A stretch of 64,000 nt of DNA, taken from positions 31,766 through 95,765 of the forward strand of contig WOUZ01000012.1 of assembly GCA_009773165.1 (NCBI GenBank), in the 5' to 3' direction. The position numbers and the translations under genes were made by a program. Each line of letters starts with the position of its first letter. Position 1 is the first letter of the stretch. Below, piece after piece: positions 8,839 through 18,270 of the stretch. The DNA is from Bacteroidota bacterium. Lineage in GTDB: Bacteria > Bacteroidota > Bacteroidia > Bacteroidales > F082. Under the pieces are notes generated by a model. The model had not been told where the DNA came from. It did not search any database and saw only the letters and a list, made by a program, of their open reading frames with translations.

Positions 8839-9144
8839 GATAAAAATAAAAAAAATTGATAAATAGTTTTCAAAAAGAACTCTCAGCCTGCCAATTTTCA
8901 GAATTTTGAATCCTGATCATAACAAAATAATACTACTTTTTGAAAGAACGATTAAATTAAACCGCAGCAAAAATACAACTTTATCTATATGAAAGTCAAA
9001 TATTTAATTTTTATTTTTTAATAATAACATTTTTTACCTTTTTATAGTCCAATAACACCTTTTTAAGGGTTTTTAGCTGAAAATCTAGAAAATGTTGCGA
9101 CCTAATAACTTGGTTTACATTGTAATACTAAGTAGTTATAAACG
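8839..9144 (-). promoter_or_regulatory. Leader and promoter region of the RRM gene
   Basis: Noncoding, AT-rich. The best promoter (minus strand) is TATTTTTG at 8968-8975 with TTTG at 8997-9000, 21 nt apart, giving a start near 8962 and a leader of about 125 nt. Inside the leader, TTTCAAAAAG (8868-8877) is complementary to CTTTTTGAAA (8936-8945). It could form a stem enclosing ~58 nt that ends about 30 nt before the start codon. No gene is seen. Confidence 0.5.
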
Positions 9145-9178
9145 AAAAAGCAAGGGCAATTGTTGCTGCCCTTGCCTT
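9145..9178 (-). terminator. Terminator of the T9SS/PKD operon
   Basis: GCAAGGGCA (9150-9158) pairs with TGCCCTTGC (9167-9175) around an 8-nt loop. The minus strand continues into TTTTT. It lies 20 bp after the stop of the 1539-aa gene. Confidence 0.9.
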
Positions 9179-9197
9179 AAAACACTGAAGTGTTTAA

Positions 9198-12100
9198 TTA
9201 CTGATTGATAATTTTACTCACTGAACGCATATTAGTTGCGGGATAATAAGCTTCAATTAACAACAAGCCTTTTGAAAAGCCCGAAGTTTCAATTTGCATC
9301 GTTTCTTCTGTTGATTTTTTCTCAAAAACTACACGACCACTCAAATCCATCATGCGAATGATTGTTCCGGGGATATAATCTGATACAACTATCTTGCCTG
9401 ATGATGGGTTTGGAGTGATACTTAATGTCAAAACGAATTGATTTTCTGTAACATCAGTAAGATTAATAACCACATATCCTGTTTTTATAACTGTATTGTC
9501 GCCATATAGATTCATTGCAGTCAGGCTTACATCATACGTTCCGTCTGTTGTGTATGTGACCATCGGATTTTGTATGCCGGATTGTTCAGGCACTCCTCCT
9601 TCAAAAGTCCAGAACCATAGATTGGGATTATTGGTGGATGCGTCCGTAAACTGATATTCTACGCGGTCGACAAATGCTAAATGAGTAGCAGTGAATTCAG
9701 CAACAGGAGTATAACCTACATCCACATGATTTTGGCTCAGTTTTGTACTCGACCCGAAAGCATTTGAAACGGTGAGGCTCACGTCAAACAAGCCTGGACT
9801 GTTGTAAAATACAGGATCTGGATTTTGTGCTGTGGAAGTAGCCGGAAAACCACCTTCGAACGTCCAGTTCCAGCTGTCGATCTGTCCGGCTGAAAGATCC
9901 ACAAAGGACATGGTTGAGCCTACAGCTACATAGGTTTGATCGAAACTACTGAAGTTGGCAACCGGAGGATGTCCGGCAGTAATATAGTTGGGCATATTCT
10001 TGGTGTTGCTACCATTGGTATTGGTAACAGTAAGTGAGACATCAAATGTTCCTGCAGTATTGTATGAAATTGCAGGTGGATTTTGTCCGTTGAAAGAGGA
10101 TGGTGTGCCACCTTCAAAGGCCCATACCCAACTTGTTATCTCACCAGTAGAGGTATTTGTAAAGTTCACGCTGCTTCCAACTGCAGGTGTTGTGTCATCG
10201 GCCGTGAAATTGGCAGTTGGTAATGCTGTTACAGTGATGTATTCTGTTTTAGTCACGGTATGCGTTCCAAATGTTGTTGTGGCGGTAAGTGAAACATCAT
10301 ATTCGCCTAAACTTGAATAGGTTACTGTGGGATTTTGTGCCGTCGAGGTAGCCGGTGTTCCTCCTTGGAAAGTCCAACTCCAGGAGGTAGGCTGGCCTGG
10401 TGTCAGGTCAGTGAACTGCACCTGTGTTCCGGGAGTGACATTTGTTGCACTTGCTACGAAGTCTGGACTTTTTGTAATCAGTAGTGCTTCGGGTCCAACC
10501 ACAGGATTCACAGTGCTGACTCCATATGGCCAGTTGCCATTGGATGATAAAGCAGTTTCGGATGTAATTACTTCTCCATTATTTAACAGCCTGACCTCAA
10601 CTCTGCGAAGACCGTTTGGCAAGCTGTTTGGAATGATGCTACCCCAAGATGCCGCTTGTCCATCGACTAGGTTTTGATAAAATGGCGGATAAGCTGTAGT
10701 TCCTGTTGTGCCATCATCTTCGATAAATGTGGCTGCAAGAGGACGGCCCGTTCCGGCTGTATTGTCATAAAGAACAGCAAAGTTTTTTGCTTGTGAAAAA
10801 AGTTTTCCATAAACCCCAGAACCGCTCAGGTTATCTGCAGTGGCAGCCATTCCAATTGCAAGCGTAGAATCAGCAGTTGTCAGGTAATTTACTGCAGTAG
10901 TACCTCCTTGACCATCGTTTAGCCGAATACGCATGAATACATAATTACCTGGTGTAAAACGTGCATTTCCAGTTGGCTCTGTAATAAACCATCCGGAATA
11001 GTTACCATTGGCATCGGTATTAAATTCACCATGGTTTTCAGGTGTAGAGAAACTTGGAGAACTGCTGCGGTAAAAATTACCGGCAGAATTGATGAAAACA
11101 ATATTGCCAGCACCACTTACATTGGCAGCATCAGCTGTTATAACAACCTGGTTGATAAACTTATAGGTGGTATTTGGAATCAAGTTGCTTATGCTTGCCC
11201 TGTATGCGTAAGGGACACGGTGGTTTGTTGGATTGTTTCCAACAACATATTTTGGCAGCAAAGCAGTTGTCAAAGCAGGCTGGTTCATAATAAGGATTGC
11301 GGAACTGGTTGCACTACTCAATCCAGAAGCAGTTGCCTGGACGGTATAACTTCCTGTAGCGTCAAAAGTGATATCGTTAAAAGATGCCACTCCGCCTACT
11401 GCTTGTTTTGTTAAAGTACCACTCATTGTTCCATTACCATTAAATTTTGCAATGGTGATATTGCCGGTGTAATTCACGTCAATACTTTGGTCGGGCCGAC
11501 GGGCTTCAACCATAAAGGTGCCAACCGGAAGGCCAATCTGTCCATAGTTAGGGAAAGAAGTAATAGCAAGGTTTGTTGCAACAGACATCACATCAAAGGC
11601 AGCACTTGTAGCTGGTGTTAATGTCATACCAGTGGTAGCAGTAGCCAAAAGTTGCACTCCTGTTTGAGCTGTATTGTAAACAAGATTATTAAAAACAACT
11701 GTATTCGTGCCTTCCAGAATAACACCTGATAAAGTGCCGGAAAGAACGCCAGATCCGTTTGCAAGTGACAACGAAACAGTGGTATTACCAAGGACATTTG
11801 CAGCCTGATTACTTTCATCAACTGATTGAATTGTAGCAGAAAAAGGAGTGTTTACAGTTGGAGTAGCTCCATTGTTAATATTCAGAAAAGCTAATTTAAC
11901 AGGAACATTTCCTGAAATAACATCTCCGGAGATAGTTACGTTTTGAAATCTCCAGTTTCCATCACCGCTGTATGGATCACCACCTGAAACACGTGCCCTG
12001 TGATAAGCGGTATTGGCAACAAAACTATTACCAAGTCCATCTTCAAATGCAACCGGAGAAAAGATAGATACAATTCTCAATCCGAATAAAGGATTGTTTG

Positions 12101-13817
12101 CAGCTGCTGTTATATTCGATAAGTCAAATGTGAACTCATAGTAAGTGTCATGAGGTGAAAGGCCTCCACCATTATTATTAGCAACTTGCCAGCTGCTTCC
12201 ACCATTAGTGGTGTATTGAATTTGTGCCCATCGAGACATGGTTCCCGATGAACGTTGTAAAAAACTCAATTCAAGATTTTGAAAACCAACCGTGCTTAGC
12301 ATCAATTGCAAGCCAGCTGTTCCTGAAGATGTTGACTGTGCTGGGAAAGTTGTTATTCTTAGTGCATCAACTTGAGAAACCTCGGTAACACCACCTATCA
12401 AACTTGCTGTACCTACTCCTGTCGTTGGATTCAGGTCGCCATCAACATTGAACAGCCATTGTGTTATGATATTGGATTGTGTTCCTGTAATTTGAATGTT
12501 GTCAACCTGCCATAAACGGTAAAAATCTACATTGTAATGATAACGTAGGGCAATATAAATGTTTTCGCCAGTTATTCCGTTTAAGTCGATAGGACCAGAG
12601 GTAAGCCAAACTTGTTCATCTGCGGGCTTTTCAAATGCGAGTTCAGTCCAGGTTGCCCCGGTTGGATCGCCAAATCCCGGGTAATTTGATGAGTAATATA
12701 ATTTCAGGTAGTTATTGTCATCTTCAGCCCCATATCTTTTCCATGTTTCAAAACTTAAAACAACGTTTTCGTATGAATCTTTGTTGAAAGCAGGCAAAAT
12801 CAGCCAGTCATCTTCCAATACACCTGTGTTGAAACCATTCATGTAGGCATAGCCGCTCGTGCTGTATTGCCAGAATTTATCATTACCGGTTGCACTGTAT
12901 GCATAAACATCGCCTAGTCCGGTGTCAAAAGTTTCGGAATAGGGGAGTGATGTAGAAGCCGGATCGCGGACAACATACGAAATTGGTGCTGAGGTTTTTG
13001 TAGCTCCACCATTATCCTGGGCAAAAACAACCATATAAACAGTAGTTCCGTCAGCCTGAGCCGGAATTGAGGATGTTGTAGCATAGTTGCCGCCCCCTGA
13101 GGATGTCATCGGGATGGTTGAATTGTATGTCCCAGCAACGGTTCCCCAACGTAGTTCAACAAGCGCCACTGTGCCATCAGTATCAGTCACATTAGCACTT
13201 ACACTAACAGGAGTTGATGAATTTATTTCACCTGCTGGTGTTCTGATAATGTTTGTAATTGAAGGAGGGATGTTCCCGCCACCGGTGAAATTTGTAAGTT
13301 CTATGTCGTCAATATTCAAGCGGCGATTTACAGTACCTGATTCAGTTGCTCTTTTAATTCGAATTCTAACATCACCCGGAATGTTAACAACTTCGGAAAA
13401 CAATTGAACTTCATCAGATGCCGGTGCTGTGAATGCCGCTCCTATCTGAGTCCATGAACCGCCTCCGTTGGAGCTGTATTCAACCTTCCAATCAACCTGA
13501 CTATCAGTTCCATAGCGTCTGTAATAAAATGATAATGTTCCAATTCCGCTGCTCTTGTCAGCGAGCATTGTCATGGTTGTTGTTGCATAACCTCGAAGAC
13601 GAGCTGATTTTAATCCGTTTTTCCAATCGGAATCGGAATTGCCTATGAGGGCTTCAGTCATATCCCAATCAAGACCTGAGAGGTTTACTGTTCCGGAGGC
13701 GTATGAAGGTTTTAATTCTGTTTCACCTTCAAAATTAACGAGATATTGAGCCTCCGATTGGAAACTTATTGCAAAAACTGCAAAAAGTGTTAAGACAAAG
13801 TTGTAGATAATTTTCAT
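9198..13817 (-). CDS. Large secreted PKD-repeat protein with T9SS type A sorting domain
   Basis: 1539 aa. An N-terminal signal peptide (MKIIYNFVLTLFAVFAISFQ, then SEAQ) is followed by jelly-roll-like and Ig-like modules, for example the LNIDDIELTN and VDNIQITGTQ segments. Four PKD domains (~1120-1450) each contain a W-x-W-TFEGG-type core and a YDVSLT or FDVSLT strand. A T9SS type A sorting tail forms the last ~75 residues, beginning ITPNPSSGKIVV and ending VSKIINQ. Such proteins are carried across the outer membrane by T9SS and anchored at the surface or released. No catalytic motif was recognised; adhesion or polymer binding is likely. It is cotranscribed with the gene at 13833, and a terminator follows. 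Confidence 0.88.
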   Translation of the reverse strand: MKIIYNFVLTLFAVFAISFQSEAQYLVNFEGETELKPSYASGTVNLSGLDWDMTEALIGNSDSDWKNGLKSARLRGYATTTMTMLADKSSGIGTLSFYYRRYGTDSQVDWKVEYSSNGGGSWTQIGAAFTAPASDEVQLFSEVVNIPGDVRIRIKRATESGTVNRRLNIDDIELTNFTGGGNIPPSITNIIRTPAGEINSSTPVSVSANVTDTDGTVALVELRWGTVAGTYNSTIPMTSSGGGNYATTSSIPAQADGTTVYMVVFAQDNGGATKTSAPISYVVRDPASTSLPYSETFDTGLGDVYAYSATGNDKFWQYSTSGYAYMNGFNTGVLEDDWLILPAFNKDSYENVVLSFETWKRYGAEDDNNYLKLYYSSNYPGFGDPTGATWTELAFEKPADEQVWLTSGPIDLNGITGENIYIALRYHYNVDFYRLWQVDNIQITGTQSNIITQWLFNVDGDLNPTTGVGTASLIGGVTEVSQVDALRITTFPAQSTSSGTAGLQLMLSTVGFQNLELSFLQRSSGTMSRWAQIQYTTNGGSSWQVANNNGGGLSPHDTYYEFTFDLSNITAAANNPLFGLRIVSIFSPVAFEDGLGNSFVANTAYHRARVSGGDPYSGDGNWRFQNVTISGDVISGNVPVKLAFLNINNGATPTVNTPFSATIQSVDESNQAANVLGNTTVSLSLANGSGVLSGTLSGVILEGTNTVVFNNLVYNTAQTGVQLLATATTGMTLTPATSAAFDVMSVATNLAITSFPNYGQIGLPVGTFMVEARRPDQSIDVNYTGNITIAKFNGNGTMSGTLTKQAVGGVASFNDITFDATGSYTVQATASGLSSATSSAILIMNQPALTTALLPKYVVGNNPTNHRVPYAYRASISNLIPNTTYKFINQVVITADAANVSGAGNIVFINSAGNFYRSSSPSFSTPENHGEFNTDANGNYSGWFITEPTGNARFTPGNYVFMRIRLNDGQGGTTAVNYLTTADSTLAIGMAATADNLSGSGVYGKLFSQAKNFAVLYDNTAGTGRPLAATFIEDDGTTGTTAYPPFYQNLVDGQAASWGSIIPNSLPNGLRRVEVRLLNNGEVITSETALSSNGNWPYGVSTVNPVVGPEALLITKSPDFVASATNVTPGTQVQFTDLTPGQPTSWSWTFQGGTPATSTAQNPTVTYSSLGEYDVSLTATTTFGTHTVTKTEYITVTALPTANFTADDTTPAVGSSVNFTNTSTGEITSWVWAFEGGTPSSFNGQNPPAISYNTAGTFDVSLTVTNTNGSNTKNMPNYITAGHPPVANFSSFDQTYVAVGSTMSFVDLSAGQIDSWNWTFEGGFPATSTAQNPDPVFYNSPGLFDVSLTVSNAFGSSTKLSQNHVDVGYTPVAEFTATHLAFVDRVEYQFTDASTNNPNLWFWTFEGGVPEQSGIQNPMVTYTTDGTYDVSLTAMNLYGDNTVIKTGYVVINLTDVTENQFVLTLSITPNPSSGKIVVSDYIPGTIIRMMDLSGRVVFEKKSTEETMQIETSGFSKGLLLIEAYYPATNMRSVSKIINQ

Positions 13818-13832
13818 TTTGATGTCTTATAT

Positions 13833-14780
13833 TTAGTTAATAATCAATTTTTTAGAGAATGAATTTCCACTATTCTCACGAATAGTTATCAGAATCATTG
13901 TTGACGGTAATTGCAGCGAAACAGCTGCTTGATTTCCTTCAATTTGTTGATTATGAAGGATTCTCCCTTGGATATCAGAAACGATTAATTCGCCTGAAAT
14001 GGAATGGGGAAGTTGAACGGTAAGAAGCTGATCGAGATATTTAAATTTGGTTTGGGCAAGATAATTTTCAGTTGTTGCAGTGATTAACGATCCAAAAATT
14101 GAAACCATATCAAAACGACTTGTCCCTGCTGGTCCATATGTGCTTGTGGATCGGGCGGCAAGATAAGCGCCAGCTGTTGGATCAAAATCAGATACAACAC
14201 GAAAGCCCGCGTTGCTGTTATTGTTTAAGGCAGAAATTGCAGTTAAATCAACTGCTCGCAGATTAAACCAGGTATCGCCTGTACCAGTTGGTTGCGGAAC
14301 TACAGTAAATAATTGAGCATCGATCCATTCGGGGGTTGAGGCATTTACATCAGTGCAATATTGCATCATCCAGGTATTGGATGCAGTGTTGCTTAGACGC
14401 TGGTCGAAAACAAAAGAGATATGTTCATAACCAAGGGTACTCACATGAAATTGAACTCCTGCTGTTTTTGGCAAGGTTCCTTGAGCTGGGTAAGTGCTTG
14501 AATTCCAGCCAAAATTAGGTGGTGAGTTAGTTTCGGGGTCGGATGAACCTCCTGACGCAACTCCCGAAGCGAATGTAGCAGTCGTGCCGCCGGCAAGAGC
14601 AGCGAAACCAATTCCATTTTGTGTTGATGGCGATTCAGCGCCTCCAGGAATCTGATCAGCTGCCGGCCCGTTGAAGTTCCAACGCGTTATAAGATCTTGT
14701 GCGTTTAAACCTGTTGAAATGAAAATTCCGATGCAAATTATCAGAATCATTTTTTTTAAAAGAGTAAATTGTTTTTCCAT
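13833..14780 (-). CDS. Secreted T9SS type A cargo protein, 315 aa
   Basis: The N-terminus is a signal peptide with core KKMILIICIGIFISTGLNAQ. The body (~30-235) is a single beta-rich module resembling a segment of the large neighbour: both have an LITRWNFNG/ITQWLFNVDG-type start and a TLGYEHISFVFDQR/TVGFQNLELSFLQR-type strand. The end has the shape of a T9SS type A tail (SGELIVSDIQGRILHNQQI ... SFSKKLIIN). Its stop is 15 bp before the start of the 1539-aa gene, so they form one operon. Function is unknown; a surface or secreted binding protein is likely. The 234-bp region upstream holds a small TCCCCT/AGGGGA hairpin near 14878-14902 but no clear promoter. Confidence 0.8.
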   Translation of the reverse strand: MEKQFTLLKKMILIICIGIFISTGLNAQDLITRWNFNGPAADQIPGGAESPSTQNGIGFAALAGGTTATFASGVASGGSSDPETNSPPNFGWNSSTYPAQGTLPKTAGVQFHVSTLGYEHISFVFDQRLSNTASNTWMMQYCTDVNASTPEWIDAQLFTVVPQPTGTGDTWFNLRAVDLTAISALNNNSNAGFRVVSDFDPTAGAYLAARSTSTYGPAGTSRFDMVSIFGSLITATTENYLAQTKFKYLDQLLTVQLPHSISGELIVSDIQGRILHNQQIEGNQAAVSLQLPSTMILITIRENSGNSFSKKLIIN

Positions 14781-15014
14781 AGCTATTTGTTTGATTATAA
14801 ATAATATGCAATTTGATGATCTTTCAAATAAGTTAAAATGAAAGTAATGTACGAGATTAACTTTGTAAAGACCATGCTCCCCTTATTTGGAATCTGAGGG
14901 GATTGAACAAAGGGAGTGCAAAATAACAAAAAACAAGCATGTAACGCATGAATTTAGCGTTAAATGTTTGAGGAAAATCATGAAAAATGTGTGAAATCGA
15001 TAGTGTTGATTAAA

Positions 15015-16481
15015 CTACAACTTGATTAATTCCAAATCGCTGATTCCATTTCTGTTCAACACAAGCCGATAACGGTGATACGAAACATTATTCTCTGATT
15101 TCAGCTGCATGATTAAGTTGAGGTAATAAATCTTCTCTCCGGTAAGGATGGAAAAAGTCTTGTTTTTTTCGGTGTGAAAGAGTTGAAATTCAGGGTTATC
15201 CATTTTCATCAACATACCCGAAACGTTCAACCTTATGATATCATTTATTCCGGCGAAGAAATAATCGCCACATTGATCAAGGCTTTTACGGTTGAGTTGA
15301 ATGAGCTTACGATAAAGGATAATTTTCTCGTCGTTGTTTCTGTTATCTGCTTCTAAAATGGCAGAACGATTTCTGTATCTAATCACTTCTGTAGGAACTT
15401 TGTTTTCAGAAATAAAATCCATTGCCTCTTTACTCCAGCCTATATTATTGTTTTTGAGGCTTATACTTGTTTTGTGGTCAAAATAGTTTCGTCCTAGTTT
15501 GTAGGCAAAATAATAACGTCCAAGTTCTTTGATACGATCTTTCAACATATAACTTACAACAAGTGCCACGAAGAAAGGCATTGTCAAATTGCCGTATTTT
15601 TGCTGGAAGGAGAATGCAATAGCTGTCGCAAAAATCATGCTAACACCCGCTGCTATCGAGTAATAAATTTGCTCTTTAATGACTCCATCTTTCTTTTTGC
15701 GTGTAAAGAGAAAGAGCACATCTTCGGCATATTTTTTAAGAAGACCTAGCCTGTGAACTAATTCTCGATTTTGCATCAGGCTATTTTTTTCAACAATAGC
15801 ATAGCCATTTTCTTTCTTATACTTGAATTCAGTTTTAATGACGTTTAACAGCGATTTTGCTGTTTCATTCTGAATAGGCTCACCAGGTTGATTGTATGAG
15901 CGAAGCAATCTAAAACAATGTTGTTCAATAATATTGCTTAAAAATTCATCTCCAAACCGGAAATAATTGATCAAATTTTGACCCACGGTTGGGGCATTTA
16001 TTGTGTTCCAAAGCTGTCGGTAAGCGTTAGCAATATGTTGAATATTTGTAATGAAGGCTGCTGTCAGAAACACATTATCTTCAGCTTTTTCCGAATGAAG
16101 AATATGATTCGTTTCGTTTCTGAGAGCACTTTTGATGATAGAGAGAAACATTTTTATCTGATGCTCATACTCAGTTATGTTAGTTCGCGTTGGCTCCGAA
16201 GCGAGTTTTCTGAAAGCATTTTCGAGTTGCTTGAGAGGTGATTCGTTTCCGGATGCAATATCACGTAAAAGATAAACAGGTGTGATCAGACGGATATTTG
16301 ATTTTAAGTCGCGGTAAAAATCTTTTTTATCATAATTAGATGGATTGATATCCAGACTATTAGGAATGAATATCCAGGTATTAACTGCAAACTCACTCAC
16401 TTTTTTCTTTTTTCTGGCTAGAAAACTCAGCTTAAGTTCAATAGAAAAACGGTTGTGTATTTTTACATTCTCTTCAATCAT
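15015..16481 (-). CDS. Unknown two-TM protein, 488 aa
   Basis: Not recognised. The sequence shows a basic, mainly helical N-terminal half (~1-265), two close hydrophobic segments near residues 282-322 (YYSIAAGVSMIFATAIAF and LTMPFFVALVVSYML) with a short connecting loop, and a ~165-residue mixed alpha/beta C-terminal part. There is no signal peptide, so both soluble halves are probably cytoplasmic with a helical hairpin in the membrane. It follows the DASS transporter gene by 39 bp on the same strand, so the two are likely cotranscribed. A regulatory or scaffold role beside the transporter is only a guess. Confidence 0.7.
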   Translation of the reverse strand: MIEENVKIHNRFSIELKLSFLARKKKKVSEFAVNTWIFIPNSLDINPSNYDKKDFYRDLKSNIRLITPVYLLRDIASGNESPLKQLENAFRKLASEPTRTNITEYEHQIKMFLSIIKSALRNETNHILHSEKAEDNVFLTAAFITNIQHIANAYRQLWNTINAPTVGQNLINYFRFGDEFLSNIIEQHCFRLLRSYNQPGEPIQNETAKSLLNVIKTEFKYKKENGYAIVEKNSLMQNRELVHRLGLLKKYAEDVLFLFTRKKKDGVIKEQIYYSIAAGVSMIFATAIAFSFQQKYGNLTMPFFVALVVSYMLKDRIKELGRYYFAYKLGRNYFDHKTSISLKNNNIGWSKEAMDFISENKVPTEVIRYRNRSAILEADNRNNDEKIILYRKLIQLNRKSLDQCGDYFFAGINDIIRLNVSGMLMKMDNPEFQLFHTEKNKTFSILTGEKIYYLNLIMQLKSENNVSYHRYRLVLNRNGISDLELIKL

Positions 16482-16520
16482 AGTTCGCTGTTAGACACCT
16501 GTATTAAATAATTTACTTTC

Positions 16521-18128
16521 TTAAAACAATCCATTTGGTGTTATTTCAAGCACTCTGAACCATGTTTGACCTGCAATGATTATAAAAAACCATGCAATGA
16601 CCATCATTGTGAATCCGTATTTAAATGTATCTGCATAAGTGTATTGATCAGTTTCATACAAAAGAGCGGCAGGTTTGCTATTAAAAGGTAACACATACAC
16701 ATGCTCAATCATAAAAGCGACAGGCAAAGCCAAACTGATCACATCATATCCAAATCTTCCGGCTACCCCAATGGCGATAGGAACAAAAATCATGGTTCGC
16801 ATAGTTTTTGATTGAAAAAGTAATGCGCTGAATGTCATAACTCCTGTCAACAAAACATAGAGTAGCCAAAAAGGAGTGTTTGAGGTAATGTTCAAGTGAT
16901 CAAAAAAGGCATTAACACTTATTGCTGGCAAATCGGTGGCTTCAAAACCTGTTCCCAGCGCATAAGCTCCGGCTGAAAACAACATCAAATGCCACGGGAT
17001 ATCTACATCATTCCATTTTACAACACCGATGCGGGGTAGCAATGCAACGATAGCCCCAACAAATGCAACGGCTGTTGCGCTTATTCCGTGTAGTTTATCA
17101 GTAGCCCAGAATCCCAGAATTAAAACAAAAATAACTACTGATTTGATTTCCAATACATTAACTTTTCCTAGTTTCTGATACTCCATCCTTAATCGATCCA
17201 TTCCACCTTCAATTTGTGGAAGTCTTTCTTCTTTGGAAAGCGGAAAATATACTTTCATCGCTAAAATGTATCCAATAAACATGAGTCCAACCATAACAGG
17301 AAACATAGCCATCATCCAATCGGCAAAGAAAATGGTTTGGCCAACAGCACCACCGATCAATGCAGCAGCAAGTAAGTTGGCTCCCGATCCTGTTACAAAT
17401 GCACCTGCTCCTATATTGATATTTAAAAGATTTTGAAGCACGATACTTCGCCCGAAATTATTCTTGTTTTCGCCACCTCTTGCGCCATAAATTGCAGCAA
17501 TAACCATAAATATGGGTAGAAGTATTGCCGCTTTTGCCGTTGTGGCTGAGATAAAAGCTGATAGAATTAGATTGATTATGATAAAACTTATGAATATTGA
17601 GCTGGCGTTCTTTCCAAAACGAAGGATAAACCACAAAGCAAAACGTTTGGCAACACCAGTCGCTACAAGCATGCTTGCCAAAACGAATGACATGATATTG
17701 AGCCACATAACTGGGTGACCCAACTGAGCATAAGCTTGCTTTTCGGGCAAAACTCCGGTTAAAACCAAACTGATGATCAGAATCAACGAAGTAAGGTAGT
17801 TTGGAATGGCTTCTGTAATCCACAAAACAATAGCTGCTATGAAAATGCCTAACATAAGGTGGTTGTTTCTTGAGAAAAGTTCAGCGCCGGCTTTGTCGTA
17901 AACTTTTTTTGCTCCTGTAGTAAGCGTTTCGTAATCAATAATTTTCAGAAAATCAAATTCCATAAGATAGCCAAAAACCAAAAAAGCAGCAATAGACAGT
18001 GGAATACCAACAATTGCGAGTGTTTTTTCAAGTTTGGATTTTGTTCTTTTTGGGAGCTTCTCGATGCGGTAGTTGTTCATATCGAGAGGATCGAAAACCT
18101 CTTTAGAAACGGTGTTTTTGATTTCCAT
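16521..18128 (-). CDS. DASS/SLC13-family sodium:anion symporter
   Basis: A 535-aa integral membrane protein with about 12 hydrophobic segments. Family features include the segment FITEAIPNYLTSL-like (here WITEAIPNYLTSLILI) near residues 103-118, the motif VTGSGANLLAAALI, and the late SKTMRTMIFVPIAIGVAGRFG helix region. DASS proteins move dicarboxylates, sulfate or, in some members, phosphate together with Na+. The extra ~30-residue basic cytoplasmic N-terminus (LPKRTKSKLEK) is not long enough to be a regulatory domain. A -7 element sits just upstream. The substrate is unresolved; closeness to a phosphate gene run is suggestive but not evidence. Confidence 0.85.
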   Translation of the reverse strand: MEIKNTVSKEVFDPLDMNNYRIEKLPKRTKSKLEKTLAIVGIPLSIAAFLVFGYLMEFDFLKIIDYETLTTGAKKVYDKAGAELFSRNNHLMLGIFIAAIVLWITEAIPNYLTSLILIISLVLTGVLPEKQAYAQLGHPVMWLNIMSFVLASMLVATGVAKRFALWFILRFGKNASSIFISFIIINLILSAFISATTAKAAILLPIFMVIAAIYGARGGENKNNFGRSIVLQNLLNINIGAGAFVTGSGANLLAAALIGGAVGQTIFFADWMMAMFPVMVGLMFIGYILAMKVYFPLSKEERLPQIEGGMDRLRMEYQKLGKVNVLEIKSVVIFVLILGFWATDKLHGISATAVAFVGAIVALLPRIGVVKWNDVDIPWHLMLFSAGAYALGTGFEATDLPAISVNAFFDHLNITSNTPFWLLYVLLTGVMTFSALLFQSKTMRTMIFVPIAIGVAGRFGYDVISLALPVAFMIEHVYVLPFNSKPAALLYETDQYTYADTFKYGFTMMVIAWFFIIIAGQTWFRVLEITPNGLF

Positions 18129-18148
18129 AAATTTACAGGTGCTTCAGA

Positions 18149-18156
18149 CAAAAATA
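18149..18156 (-). promoter_or_regulatory. -7 element for the DASS transporter gene
   Basis: The minus strand reads TATTTTTG (TAnnTTTG) 20 bp upstream of the ATG at 18128, giving a leader of about 14 nt. No -33 match. Confidence 0.45.
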
Positions 18157-18212
18157 GTCATTCTTTACGCAGAAAAATGGTTGCTAATAGGATAAAGGGA
18201 ATAGTAAGAAAG

Positions 18213-18260
18213 AAAACTGACTCCAATTTTTGTACACTGAGCACAATCAGAGTCAGTTTT
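18213..18260 (-). terminator. Terminator at the end of the phosphate-related run
   Basis: A perfect 11-bp stem AAAACTGACTC (18213-18223) / GAGTCAGTTTT (18250-18260) with a 26-nt loop lies 10 bp after the CYTH gene stop. The minus strand continues TTTTCTTTC. Confidence 0.75.
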
Positions 18261-18270
18261 CATTGAGAAA

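Noticed and set aside
9926..11821. Several 60-130-codon open frames on both strands inside the PKD-repeat gene
   Set aside because: They are overlapping shadows of a clearly coding frame, have no recognisable domains and follow from the repeated composition of the PKD region.
15174..15356. Short plus-strand frame inside the 488-aa unknown gene
   Set aside because: No coding signs; it overlaps a long continuous minus-strand frame with a typical amino acid composition and membrane hairpin.
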